NCBI GenBank assembly: GCA_002714185.1
Contig: PAWM01000012.1
Coordinates: 1-35,125 of the forward strand
DNA from: Flavobacteriales bacterium
GTDB lineage: Bacteria > Bacteroidota > Bacteroidia > Flavobacteriales > TMED113
Direction of reading: 5' to 3'
DNA length: 35,125 nt
The position numbers and the translations under genes are program-made. Numbering within the stretch: the stretch's first letter is position 1; each line of letters opens with the position of its first letter. Below the pieces are notes generated by a model that was not told the DNA's origin, searched no databases, and saw only the letters and a program-made list of their open reading frames with translations. Below, in pieces: positions 10,020 through 18,288 of the stretch.

Positions 10020-12005
10020 TTAAATAAATAAAGTAATTGCTAAATCATTACGGACAGGACTTGAAGACTTAGGGTATTGTTTTTTTACTATACCAAAATC
10101 TCCCTTTATTATTACATTATAACCGGCATTTTCTAATAATTGTAATGCATCTCTAATATGCATTCCTACTACATTTGGATACTTTTTTTTATTAAAATTT
10201 AACTTATTCTCCAATTCATTTTCGATATTCAAAAAACTTAACTTTATAGAATCTCTTTTTACTGAATTAGTGTATAAATCAGTACTCCATTCTAAGCCTT
10301 CCTTTACATAAATTTTATGAGCTATTTCCTTAAACACTGGGATTGCAACTACCGAACCATAATAACCTATATTTTTATCAGGATTATCAATTAAAACTAT
10401 ACAACTATATTGAGGTTTTTCTGAAGGGAAAAACCCCACAAATGAAGATTGATATTGCTTATCATTATCATCATTAAGATTTGTATAATTTTTTACAGTA
10501 GTTCCTGTTTTTCCAGAAACAGAAAACGGCAAATCAATTAATTGCTTACCTGTGCCTATATGCACCACCTCTTTTAATAGAATTTTAACTTTTTCTATCG
10601 TAGATTTTGAACAAATTGTATGGGATATATCATCCCTGTTTATGGTATGTATATCGCTTCCTTCTCTAAAAAAAGATCCGAGATATGGATGTATTAAATT
10701 TCCATCATTAGCAACTGCATTATAAAAAGTTAATATATCTAAAGTTGTTAAATTAATTCCATAACCAAATGACATCCAAGGCAAAGAAATTCCTGACCAG
10801 TGTTTATCATTGGGTGCAGGTATAATTGGTTCAGGTGCACCGCTTAAATCTATTTTTGATTTTGTTCCTAATCCAAAATTATAAAATCTTTGAATAAATT
10901 TTTCCGGTCTATTTTTATAATAATCTTTTATTAATCTACCAATACCTATATTTGATGAATGTGCGAATGCTTCTTTTAAAGTAACTACACCTAATTTCTT
11001 ACTATCTTTTGTGGGTATGGGGGACCCTCTAAATTGATATTGACCATTTTTACAATCAATCGTATCTTCAATATTTCCATCTGAATCCTCTAAATATGCC
11101 ATTAGAGATGCTAATTTTATTGTAGAACCTGGCTCTAATTGAAGACTAACACCAAAATTTAATATTTCTGCATATTTATTATTTTGAACTTTTTTTAAAT
11201 TACTAATTGATTTAATCCTTCCTGTTTTCACCTCCATTAATATCGCAGTACCAAAATCTGCTTTATATATTTCTAATTGTCGCAGTAATGCTTGCTCAAC
11301 AATATCCTGTAAGTCCAAATCAAGAGTTGTTATCAAATCCTGACCATCCCTTGATTCGATACTATGACCATCTTTTATTTTTATTTTTCCAGCACCAGGC
11401 TTTTTAATAAAACTAGATTTTCCATCTTGCCCCATTAATTCTGCATTATAACTATATTCTAAACCATATTTAGGTGTTTTATCTTTATAAAGATCACCTA
11501 TGGTTCTAGCAGCAGAATTACCATTAGGCTTTTCCCTAGATAAATTTGTTTCAATAATTAAACCGCCTTGCAATGGATTTTTGAAGTACTGAGATTCTTT
11601 TAAGCTTTTTAATTTATTAAATGAAACATTTCTTTTAATCAAAGCATATCTATTATTCTTGCTTATGGCTTTTCTTAAAATGAATAAATAATCCTCTGAA
11701 GATTTGTCTCTAAAAATTTGAGACAATTGAATAGACAATATTTCTAAATCTGATTTTTTGACAGTTGCTTTAGCATACAGCCCATCAAAATAAAGATCAT
11801 GAGTGGATGAAGTAACAGCTAATAATTTATTATCATATGAGTATATATTACCTCTATTAGCAGGAACAATCAGTTGAACAATTTCCTGTTGCTCAGCATA
11901 TTCATTAGTACTTATAACATTAATAATCTTGATAATGATTGACCAAGCAAATAATAATATAAGCACAGTAATTAGAGTCAATCTAAAGGGATTTTTAATA
12001 CTCAT
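10020..12005 (-). CDS. ftsI: Division-specific class B penicillin-binding protein FtsI with one PASTA domain
   Basis: This is a septal transpeptidase that cross-links peptidoglycan and partners FtsW. The 661 residues contain an N-terminal membrane anchor (about 9-31), a pedestal/dimerisation domain (about 45-215), and the transpeptidase domain with SxxK motif STIK starting at catalytic Ser294, SSN at 350-352 and KTG at 499-501. A C-terminal PASTA-like domain follows (about 602-661, beginning YPNVVGMHIRDALQLLENAG). PASTA tails on the division PBP are common in Bacteroidota and Gram-positives but absent from E. coli FtsI. Its start overlaps the small FtsL-like gene by 11 bases. Confidence 0.94.
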   Translation of the reverse strand: MSIKNPFRLTLITVLILLFAWSIIIKIINVISTNEYAEQQEIVQLIVPANRGNIYSYDNKLLAVTSSTHDLYFDGLYAKATVKKSDLEILSIQLSQIFRDKSSEDYLFILRKAISKNNRYALIKRNVSFNKLKSLKESQYFKNPLQGGLIIETNLSREKPNGNSAARTIGDLYKDKTPKYGLEYSYNAELMGQDGKSSFIKKPGAGKIKIKDGHSIESRDGQDLITTLDLDLQDIVEQALLRQLEIYKADFGTAILMEVKTGRIKSISNLKKVQNNKYAEILNFGVSLQLEPGSTIKLASLMAYLEDSDGNIEDTIDCKNGQYQFRGSPIPTKDSKKLGVVTLKEAFAHSSNIGIGRLIKDYYKNRPEKFIQRFYNFGLGTKSKIDLSGAPEPIIPAPNDKHWSGISLPWMSFGYGINLTTLDILTFYNAVANDGNLIHPYLGSFFREGSDIHTINRDDISHTICSKSTIEKVKILLKEVVHIGTGKQLIDLPFSVSGKTGTTVKNYTNLNDDNDKQYQSSFVGFFPSEKPQYSCIVLIDNPDKNIGYYGSVVAIPVFKEIAHKIYVKEGLEWSTDLYTNSVKRDSIKLSFLNIENELENKLNFNKKKYPNVVGMHIRDALQLLENAGYNVIIKGDFGIVKKQYPKSSSPVRNDLAITLFI

Positions 12006-12318
12006 CTTCTAAATAAATTATTTGTAGTGGCTGATTCGACTCAATTAATCCATATACTTCTGCTTGTTCTATTAAATGAGATCTTTTACTTTTCATCATT
12101 AAAATTGTTTTAGTAGAAACATATTCTGATTTTAAATTTTGAAGCTCTCTCTTTAAAGATTCTATTGTAGATGTTTTATTATAAACTCTGTTAGCACATG
12201 AAATACTAATTATTGAAAAGACAGTAAATAAAATTACAAAAGCACGAACATCAAATAAATCTCTAAATAAATCATTGCTCTTAAATTGTGTATTATTAAT
12301 TAACTTACTTAATACCAT
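11995..12318 (-). CDS. ftsL: Small FtsL-like divisome protein
   Basis: The 107-residue protein has one membrane helix (about residues 26-43), a short cytoplasmic N-terminus and an extracytoplasmic heptad-like segment (about 50-85) suitable for a coiled coil. This architecture, together with its place between rsmH and ftsI, is that of FtsL, which forms a complex with FtsQ and FtsB and activates FtsW-FtsI. Sequence similarity in this family is too low to confirm by eye; the Bacteroidota versions are usually annotated only as FtsL-like. It overlaps ftsI by 11 bases and follows rsmH by 5, indicating coupled translation. Confidence 0.78.
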   Translation of the reverse strand: MVLSKLINNTQFKSNDLFRDLFDVRAFVILFTVFSIISISCANRVYNKTSTIESLKRELQNLKSEYVSTKTILMMKSKRSHLIEQAEVYGLIESNQPLQIIYLEDEY

Positions 12319-12323
12319 AGAAA

Positions 12324-13226
12324 TTATAGTTTTTCACAAATTCTTAACTTCGCACTTCTAGACTTATTATTTTGATTTATTTCAGTGACAGACGGAACTA
12401 TAGGTTTTTTAGTAACAAGTCTAAAGGGAGTAGATATATTTCCAAAAAAATCCTTTTTGGGAGTGTTTAAAAAATTGCCATATTTCATAAAGCTTTTTAC
12501 TATTTTATCCTCTGCAGAATGATAAGAAAGAACAACTAATCTGCCTTTAGGTCTTAATAGTTCTAAAGATTGACTTAATAGCTCCTTTAAAATATTTATT
12601 TCATCATTTATTTCTATCCTAATTGCCTGAAAAATTCGAGCAAAAAATTTATTATCCTTCAGCCCAATAGTTTTATTGTTAAATATTTTTTTTAAATCAA
12701 AGGTTGTTTGAATTATTTTACTGTTTCTACTAGAAATAATTTCATCAACAATAAAATTTGGATTTTTAAAATCTGCATAATCTTTAAATATTCTTGATAA
12801 ATTTTCACGATTATACTTATTAATTACATCAAATGCTGTTTTTTCTAAATCTTGATCCATTCTCATATCAAGATTTGCATCGTATTTTAATGAAAATCCC
12901 CTTTCGTTATCGGTAAATTGATATGCCGAAACTCCAAGGTCAGCAATTAAACCATCTATAGCAAAGATGTTAATAGAGTTTAACTGTGTTTTTAAATTTT
13001 TAAAATTTTTATTAAAAATCATAAAATTTTTTTTATCTATAATTTTATTTTTAATCGCCTCTTTATCTTGGTCAAAAGCTATTAATTTGCCTTCAATTAT
13101 ACTTTTAATAATCTCCCTAGAATGTCCACCACCACCAAATGTGACATCTACATATATTCCATTTGGCTTTATTTTTAAACCTTCAACTGAATCTTTTAAT
13201 AAAACTGATTTATGAAATTCATTCAT
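12324..13226 (-). CDS. rsmH: 16S rRNA (cytosine1402-N4)-methyltransferase RsmH (MraW)
   Basis: RsmH is a SAM-dependent methyltransferase acting on N4 of C1402 in the 16S rRNA decoding region. The 300 residues start with MNEFHKSVLLKDSVEGL, typical of the family. They carry the SAM loop VDVTFGGGGHS (26-36), GLIADLGVSAYQFTDNERGFS (near 94-114) and DLDMRMDQ, and near the C-terminus VLSYHSAEDKIVK. The start overlaps the mraZ stop by eight bases, so the two genes are probably translated together. Confidence 0.96.
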   Translation of the reverse strand: MNEFHKSVLLKDSVEGLKIKPNGIYVDVTFGGGGHSREIIKSIIEGKLIAFDQDKEAIKNKIIDKKNFMIFNKNFKNLKTQLNSINIFAIDGLIADLGVSAYQFTDNERGFSLKYDANLDMRMDQDLEKTAFDVINKYNRENLSRIFKDYADFKNPNFIVDEIISSRNSKIIQTTFDLKKIFNNKTIGLKDNKFFARIFQAIRIEINDEINILKELLSQSLELLRPKGRLVVLSYHSAEDKIVKSFMKYGNFLNTPKKDFFGNISTPFRLVTKKPIVPSVTEINQNNKSRSAKLRICEKL

Positions 13227-13686
13227 TTTCTGTTTCTTGTGAGCCCATTACCTCTTCTGCAAGTTTAGCAAAATCAACAGCATCATTATTTATTACTTTT
13301 TCATAAGCATCTTTAGCCCAAATTTCAATCATATTAGCAGAACTCGATAACACTATTTCTTTTTTAATTGATGCATATACTTGTAAATCTTTAGGTATTA
13401 ATAATCTCCCTGTTAAATCTAAACTGACTACTTTAACTCCTGCGGTAAACATTCTGATAAAATCATTATTTTTTTTTACGAATCGATTCAATTTATTGAT
13501 GTCCGAAACAACCTTGTCCCACTCATGTATTGGAAATAATTCTAAGCAATTATGAAAAACACTTCTTTTTATTATAAATGGTGCATTTAAAAACGAAGCA
13601 AGCTGATGTTTAAATGCTTTTGGAAACATTAATCTAGACTTAACATCTAGCTTACACTCATAAACTCCAATTAAATGTAAACCCAT
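13219..13686 (-). CDS. mraZ: Transcriptional regulator MraZ
   Basis: MraZ is the DNA-binding repressor/modulator of the dcw operon. The 155 residues show two SpoVT/AbrB-like halves, each with the family signature: LDVKSRLMFPKAF (about 14-26) and LDLTGRLLIPKDL (about 89-101). The first half has VKSR in place of the usual D-x-x-G-R pattern. It is the first gene of the dcw cluster on this strand, and three 10-bp repeats of the kind bound by MraZ lie 45-75 bases upstream, so autoregulation is likely. There is no Shine-Dalgarno sequence in front of ATG, as is usual in Bacteroidota. Confidence 0.95.
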   Translation of the reverse strand: MGLHLIGVYECKLDVKSRLMFPKAFKHQLASFLNAPFIIKRSVFHNCLELFPIHEWDKVVSDINKLNRFVKKNNDFIRMFTAGVKVVSLDLTGRLLIPKDLQVYASIKKEIVLSSSANMIEIWAKDAYEKVINNDAVDFAKLAEEVMGSQETENE

Positions 13687-13729
13687 TTTTTACCACATAT
13701 TTAAATTATATGTAATAAAAGTAATTATT

Positions 13730-13761
13730 TCATACCACTTTATACCACTTTATACCACTTA
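13730..13761 (-). promoter_or_regulatory. Putative MraZ operator: three 10-bp direct repeats
   Basis: Read on the minus strand the segment is three head-to-tail copies of AAGTGGTATA (plus strand CATACCACTT, TATACCACTT, TATACCACTT at 13731-13760). Known MraZ sites are 10-bp-spaced direct repeats: TGGGN-N5 in E. coli and AAAGTG(T/G)-N3 in Mycoplasma. These copies fit the second pattern closely. A solitary GTGGTA lies at 13691-13696, just before the start codon. A weak Bacteroidota-like -7 element, TACTTTTA on the minus strand (13716-13723), lies just downstream of the repeats, so bound MraZ could cover the -33 region. The repeats are seen directly; the operator role is inference from family knowledge. 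Confidence 0.75.
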
Positions 13762-13797
13762 TTTTTATAAACAAGAAATGAACATTATATTAACATT

Positions 13798-13828
13798 TTG
13801 AACTTTACTATGTTGATAACTATATTTT
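13798..13828 (+). promoter_or_regulatory. Weak candidate promoter for the alpha/beta hydrolase operon
   Basis: TTG at 13798-13800 is followed after 20 bases by TATATTTT at 13821-13828. This resembles the Bacteroidota -33 TTG and -7 TAnnTTTG pair with one mismatch at the last base, and would give a leader of roughly 30 bases before the ATG at 13864. In sequence this AT-rich the match could easily be chance. Confidence 0.25.
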
Positions 13829-13863
13829 TTTTGGCTTGAATTACAATATTTAAACATATATTT

Positions 13864-14625
13864 ATGCCGAATTTATATGACTTAAGTATGAGTAAAAAAT
13901 ATAATTATATTGATAAGGGTTCAGGAGAAAGTGTTGTCCTTCTTCACGGACTCATGGGTGCGGTTAGTAATTTTGAGGATACTATTGAAAGGTTACCAAC
14001 ATACGGATATAGAGTAATTCTACCTATGCTACCATTATATGAATTGCCAGTACTCAAAACAAATGTAAACGAATTAGTGAAATTTGTTGAAAATTTTACA
14101 AAAGAAATAGGGCTAAAGGAATACTCTATTTTAGGAAACTCCTTGGGAGGTCACGTGGGACTTCTTTTAGCACTAAAGCATCCGAAAATTATAAAAAGAT
14201 TAATTCTTTCAGGTAGCTCAGGACTATATGAAAACACACTAGGTGGTAAATTTCCAAAAAGAGGTGATTATAATTACATTAAAACTAAGACAGAAGAAGT
14301 ATTTTATAATCCGCAAAAAGCAAGTAAAAAACTGGTTGACGAAGTTTTTGAAATTGTCAATAAGAGAGAGAAAGTTATTCGGGTACTTATGATGGCTAAA
14401 TCTGCTATTAGGCATAATATGAAAGATGATTTACCAAAAATACAGCAAAAAACATGTATTATTTGGGGCAAAAATGACAAAGTAACTCCACCGGAAGTTG
14501 GTCGAGAATTTCATCAATTAATTCCTAACTCTGAATTATTTTGGATAAACAATTGTGGCCATGCACCTATGATAGAAACACCTGTAAAATTTAACGAGAT
14601 ACTTGTAGAGTGGTTAAAAAAATAA
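13864..14625 (+). CDS. Alpha/beta-fold hydrolase
   Basis: The 253-residue protein is a single-domain alpha/beta hydrolase without signal peptide, so probably cytoplasmic. The oxyanion segment is VVLLHGLMG (24-32). The nucleophile elbow is GNSLGG with Ser93. The likely acid is Asp205 in IWGKNDKV and the likely base His233 in NCGHAPM, giving a complete catalytic triad. The substrate cannot be told; the family includes esterases, lipases and haloperoxidase-like enzymes. An alternative start at Met9 is possible. It is divergent from mraZ and 7 bases upstream of engB, an arrangement common in Flavobacteriia. Confidence 0.9.
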   Translation: MPNLYDLSMSKKYNYIDKGSGESVVLLHGLMGAVSNFEDTIERLPTYGYRVILPMLPLYELPVLKTNVNELVKFVENFTKEIGLKEYSILGNSLGGHVGLLLALKHPKIIKRLILSGSSGLYENTLGGKFPKRGDYNYIKTKTEEVFYNPQKASKKLVDEVFEIVNKREKVIRVLMMAKSAIRHNMKDDLPKIQQKTCIIWGKNDKVTPPEVGREFHQLIPNSELFWINNCGHAPMIETPVKFNEILVEWLKK

Positions 14626-14632
14626 TTTAGAT

Positions 14633-15238
14633 ATGGACACATTAATTACCGACTTTTACAGTAACTCATCAGTTGACAATTGTCCAAAAGAGAATAAACC
14701 AGAATATGCATTTATTGGTAGATCCAATGTTGGTAAATCGTCATTAATAAATATGATTGTAAATAAAAAAATTGCCTATACCTCATCAAAACCAGGTAAA
14801 ACACAGCTAATTAATCATATTGCTATTAACAATGAATGGGCATTAGTTGACTTACCAGGTTACGGATATGCTAAATTAGCTAAAAAAAAACGCCTTGAAA
14901 TATTAACGATGACAAAAAAATATCTAACTCATAGAGGTGTTCAATTAGTTGGTGTATTTATGCTTATAGACATCCGGATTAAAGCACAAAAAATTGACTT
15001 AGAATGGATGAAGTGGATGGTTCAAAATAATATTTATTTTATAAGAATATTTACAAAATGTGACTCTATGAATAAAAATAAAATACTTAAGCAAATTGAA
15101 AATCATGATCAAACAATGAAAGAAAATCACTGGGCTAAAATACCTGAAACTATAATTACATCATCGAAGAATAAAACTGGTAAAAAAGAAATACTAGCAA
15201 AAATTAATGAATTAAATCTTTTTTTTCAAAACATTTGA
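14633..15238 (+). CDS. engB: Ribosome-biogenesis GTPase EngB (YihA/YsxC)
   Basis: EngB is a small TRAFAC-class GTPase needed for assembly of the large ribosomal subunit. All G motifs are visible in the 201 residues: G1 GRSNVGKS (29-36), G2 Thr57 in KPGKTQLINH, G3 DLPGYG (73-78), G4 TKCD (141-144; Cys at the third position is tolerated) and G5 SSK near 172. It is co-directional with the hydrolase upstream and ends convergently with gldC, overlapping it by 27 bases. Confidence 0.96.
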   Translation: MDTLITDFYSNSSVDNCPKENKPEYAFIGRSNVGKSSLINMIVNKKIAYTSSKPGKTQLINHIAINNEWALVDLPGYGYAKLAKKKRLEILTMTKKYLTHRGVQLVGVFMLIDIRIKAQKIDLEWMKWMVQNNIYFIRIFTKCDSMNKNKILKQIENHDQTMKENHWAKIPETIITSSKNKTGKKEILAKINELNLFFQNI

Positions 15239-15559
15239 TTTTTTTCCAATATGCATAGCAAAATCTTTTATTTCATTTGCAATTTTCTCATCTCCAACCG
15301 ACTTCTTATATGTATCACCTAAAGCATCTAAAATTTGAAAAGTAAAAAACTGCATTTCCTCTGCCATCATATCTTTAGTCCATAAATCAATTTTAAGAGA
15401 AGATTTTTTAAGACCATCCCATATAGATATTAATACAGCTTTTGCCTCATTATTTTTTATGTCACTATCTGTAGCATCCCAGAAAATCCTCTCTGGAACA
15501 TTGTTTACATCGAGATTGACTTTAAAATTTATTTCTGCTTTATTACTTTTTTTTTCCAT
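15212..15559 (-). CDS. gldC: Gliding motility protein GldC
   Basis: GldC is a 115-residue soluble protein without signal peptide. Recognised features are the N-terminal EINFKVNLDVNNVPERIFWDA segment (about residues 9-29), then EAKAVLISIWD, LKIDLWTKDMMAEEMQFF and a C-terminal helix with DTYKKSVGDEKIANEIKDF, all characteristic of GldC. It follows gldB by five bases, as in Flavobacterium johnsoniae. Its molecular role in gliding is not established; Gld proteins as a group support gliding and T9SS secretion. Its 3' end overlaps engB on the other strand. Presence of gldB/gldC does not by itself prove motility, because many non-gliding Bacteroidota keep them. Confidence 0.92.
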   Translation of the reverse strand: MEKKSNKAEINFKVNLDVNNVPERIFWDATDSDIKNNEAKAVLISIWDGLKKSSLKIDLWTKDMMAEEMQFFTFQILDALGDTYKKSVGDEKIANEIKDFAMHIGKKSNVLKKKI

Positions 15560-15564
15560 TTTAT

Positions 15565-16530
15565 TTAAGGTTTATATGCTGATTGATTTAATACTTTTTT
15601 ATAATTAGTTTCTTGCAACACTTCAACTAAAGACACATCATTAGTCTCACAATATGATTCCCATATTTGAAGACCTAACCAAATACCTACACTTCCTGGA
15701 GAATGGACATCACCAGCAAAACCAAATTGAGAAAAAGGTGCCAAATTGACAAATTTATCAACTAATTCTAGAGAACTAGAAAACAAATAATCTTTTTCTA
15801 TCATATACTTCCATATTGCTGATTCATTATCATAACACCAATTCATTTTATCCTCAGTACACTTAAACAACTGATAATCAAGTATATTAGGTAACATTTT
15901 TTTTGTAAAAAAATAAGATTTAGAATAATACATAATTACATCTAAAAAATTCTCTGATTCAGGATAAGGGATATGTTTTCCAGCTAATGTGATAAAACAA
16001 GATGATGGAATAAACATTGTGTCATGAGAAAATTTAATATAATCAGGTAAAAAATTATAAAATGAGTGATCTTTTCCTAAAAATAAATGTAAAGAAATAA
16101 ATAGTTTATCTTGAGAATAGACTACTGGAGTTCTATAGTCAAATGATTTATCAATAAAAGTATATAATGAGACTGTATCGTGCGGGAAATAAGATTTATA
16201 TTTACAAAAACCTTCTTTAATTTTATCTAAACCAGGGAGTTTTAATCCATATAAAAAAGTAACTGAATCTAAAACACTCCTAAGAGTATCATCTAAAAAA
16301 ATTGATTGATTAAAACTTATACTAGTGTCGATAAAAAAGTTTGGATATTTATTTTTCAATTTATTAAATTGAATATCAAAAGAATCTTTTTTTATTTTAA
16401 AAAAATCCTGCTCAAACCTATATATTGGAACTTCACAGTCTTTAGCGACAAATTGTTTGCTAGAGAAAATTAAACTTATTAATCCTATAATAACAATAAT
16501 ACCGAAAAATAATAAAATTGGTTTTTTCAT
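15565..16530 (-). CDS. gldB: Gliding motility protein GldB
   Basis: The 321-residue protein has an N-terminal hydrophobic anchor (about residues 4-22) and an otherwise hydrophilic, extracytoplasmic body. It contains the GldB-like segments EVPIYRFEQDFF near 33-44, FISLHLFLGKDHSFYN and GIWLGLQIWESY near the C-terminus. F. johnsoniae GldB is described as a lipoprotein. Here the first cysteine, at residue 32, follows AKD and is not in a lipobox, so anchoring by the uncleaved helix is more likely. It is adjacent to gldC and transcribed with it. Confidence 0.88.
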   Translation of the reverse strand: MKKPILLFFGIIVIIGLISLIFSSKQFVAKDCEVPIYRFEQDFFKIKKDSFDIQFNKLKNKYPNFFIDTSISFNQSIFLDDTLRSVLDSVTFLYGLKLPGLDKIKEGFCKYKSYFPHDTVSLYTFIDKSFDYRTPVVYSQDKLFISLHLFLGKDHSFYNFLPDYIKFSHDTMFIPSSCFITLAGKHIPYPESENFLDVIMYYSKSYFFTKKMLPNILDYQLFKCTEDKMNWCYDNESAIWKYMIEKDYLFSSSLELVDKFVNLAPFSQFGFAGDVHSPGSVGIWLGLQIWESYCETNDVSLVEVLQETNYKKVLNQSAYKP

Positions 16531-16581
16531 TCTTTTTTTTATTCAGTATATTTAATTTTCAATTTCAAGATTGATAAAATT

Positions 16582-17196
16582 ATGAAAAAGTTGAATTTTC
16601 TTTATTTATTTTTTGTCTTATTTTCATTTTCTTCATCTCAAACCTTTAATGAAAATATAAAAAATAGCCGTATGGGACTATATATAAGTCCTGCAATAAA
16701 TTTTATTGGGACTAATGACACAGATTTAGAAACAAGTAATAATCCAGGACTCATATATGGGTATGCTTTTGAAATACCATTAAGCGAAAACCACTATATA
16801 GAATCAGGATTTGCTATATCACACAAAGGCGGAGGCATTACAACTCCATCGTCGGATAATGCACAAAACAATACCACTCATAACTATAAAGTACAATATC
16901 TAACAATTCCCGCCTTTATTAAAATGAGGTCAAGAGAAATTGGAAGAATGTTTTATTTTGCAAGAATTGGACCTTCATTAAATTTTATGACAAAAGAATC
17001 AAATAACCAAGATAAAACAACAGCATTTCCAGTTGTTGATATATCTATATTTTTAGGTACTGAATACTCATTAGGTGGAGCTACTTCAGCTGAAGCAAGT
17101 ATATTTTTTAATAATGGCATTACTGATGCGGTAAGTGGGACAAATATTGATGCCTTGTTTCATCAAATTGGATTAAGACTGGGGTTTCTATTTTAA
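16582..17196 (+). CDS. Outer-membrane beta-barrel protein (porin-like, PF13568-type)
   Basis: The 204-residue protein has a cleavable signal peptide (about residues 1-19, ending FSSSQ). A series of alternating amphipathic strands follows, ending in GLRLGFLF with a terminal Phe, the usual signal for outer-membrane barrel assembly. Segments such as YLTIPAFIKM and FARIGPSLNFM match the pattern of Bacteroidota outer-membrane beta-barrel proteins of the PorT-like group. It is shorter than, and does not obviously match, SprT/PorT itself. It starts 51 bases from gldB (divergent) and is 9 bases upstream of nadE. Ligand and role are unknown. Confidence 0.8.
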   Translation: MKKLNFLYLFFVLFSFSSSQTFNENIKNSRMGLYISPAINFIGTNDTDLETSNNPGLIYGYAFEIPLSENHYIESGFAISHKGGGITTPSSDNAQNNTTHNYKVQYLTIPAFIKMRSREIGRMFYFARIGPSLNFMTKESNNQDKTTAFPVVDISIFLGTEYSLGGATSAEASIFFNNGITDAVSGTNIDALFHQIGLRLGFLF

Positions 17197-17205
17197 TTAG
17201 AAAAA

Positions 17206-17976
17206 ATGCAACTAAAAAAAACACAAGAATTTATTATTGATTTTATAAACCAGTATGCTAATTCAAATAATATTAGCAACTTGATTGTAGGAATTTCAGG
17301 TGGAATTGACTCTTCTTTGACATCAACACTATGTGCAAAAACTAAAATAAAAACTACCATAGTATCTATGCCAATTCACCAAAATATACAAGAATTAAAA
17401 AATGCCGAAGACCATGCTAAGTGGTTAGAAAATCAATACTCAAATATTGAATATGTAACCATTGATTTAACAGAATTTTTTGAAAAATTTAGACTAACGA
17501 TACCTGAAAAATATCATTCTAAATTAGGCCTTGCTAATTCTAGAGCTCGTATACGTATGATAACACTTTATCAAATAGCTACTCAAAATAATGGAATTGT
17601 TGTGGGCACAGGAAATAAAATTGAAGATTTTGGTATAGGTTTTTTTACAAAATATGGAGATGGAGGGGTAGATATTAGCCCAATAGCTGATTTAAATAAA
17701 TCAGAAGTGAAAAAATTAGCAATATTCTGTGGAATAAAAAAATCAATAATATCAGCTGATCCTACTGATGGCTTATGGGAGGATGATAGAACAGATGAAA
17801 AACAAATTGGAGCAACATATGAAGAACTAGAATGGGCAATGAATTTTAATAAGAAAAGAGTATTAACTAAGAGAGAAGAAATTGTAAAAGACATATACCA
17901 TAAATTAAACAAGAAAAATCAACACAAAATACAACCCATACCTATTTGTAAAATACCAATTGAACTTCGAAATTAA
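17206..17976 (+). CDS. nadE: NH3-dependent NAD+ synthetase
   Basis: NadE is a cytoplasmic enzyme that amidates deamido-NAD in the last step of NAD synthesis. The 256 residues contain the ATP-pyrophosphatase loop SGGIDSS (31-37). Further family segments are ANSRARIRM, GTGNKIEDFGIGFFTKYGDGG with SPIADLNKSEV, and DPTDGLWEDDRTDE. There is no N-terminal nitrilase (glutaminase) domain, so it should use ammonia. It lies next to the gldB/gldC pair as in other Flavobacteriia. The stop codon and that of the convergent ferredoxin gene share the palindrome TTAA. Confidence 0.96.
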   Translation: MQLKKTQEFIIDFINQYANSNNISNLIVGISGGIDSSLTSTLCAKTKIKTTIVSMPIHQNIQELKNAEDHAKWLENQYSNIEYVTIDLTEFFEKFRLTIPEKYHSKLGLANSRARIRMITLYQIATQNNGIVVGTGNKIEDFGIGFFTKYGDGGVDISPIADLNKSEVKKLAIFCGIKKSIISADPTDGLWEDDRTDEKQIGATYEELEWAMNFNKKRVLTKREEIVKDIYHKLNKKNQHKIQPIPICKIPIELRN

Positions 17977-18287
17977 TCATTGTTTATTTTTAAAATAATT
18001 CCATCATATTCTTTTTTTACAGGAATTTGACAAATTAATCTACTCTCAAGTGTTGAATTATGTAATTGGTCTAACATATCTTCTTCTTCAGAAGATTTTT
18101 GATTTAAATTATGCTCACTTTCTACTATACAATGACATGATGCACATAAAGCCATTCCTCCACAATTGCCTATATCAAAACCTGCTTCCTTAACTACATC
18201 CATTATGCTATTTTCTGAGTTACAATCAGCGTCTATAGTGAATTTTTCACCAACGGGATTAATAATATAGATTCTAATTGTATCCAT
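17973..18287 (-). CDS. Adrenodoxin/ISC-type [2Fe-2S] ferredoxin
   Basis: I chose the ATG at 18287, directly after the reductase stop, rather than the upstream ATG at 18356, because the extra 23 residues would lie wholly inside the reductase gene and do not resemble the family. The 104-residue protein binds a 2Fe-2S cluster through Cys42-x5-Cys48-x2-Cys51 and Cys86, the spacing of adrenodoxin and ISC Fdx rather than plant-type ferredoxin. A further Cys at 53 is not a ligand. It is one base from the ferredoxin reductase gene, which is its obvious electron donor. Targets may be Fe-S assembly or a monooxygenase. Confidence 0.9.
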   Translation of the reverse strand: MDTIRIYIINPVGEKFTIDADCNSENSIMDVVKEAGFDIGNCGGMALCASCHCIVESEHNLNQKSSEEEDMLDQLHNSTLESRLICQIPVKKEYDGIILKINND

Positions 18288-18288
18288 A

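Noticed and set aside
13731-13760. Short tandem repeats considered as a CRISPR or an iteron-type origin
   Set aside because: Only three 10-bp units without spacers, located at the mraZ promoter with the exact period of MraZ boxes, so the operator explanation is better.
16582-17196. Assignment of the 204-residue barrel as the T9SS component PorT/SprT
   Set aside because: It is shorter and I could not recognise PorT-specific segments; only the general outer-membrane barrel pattern is supported.
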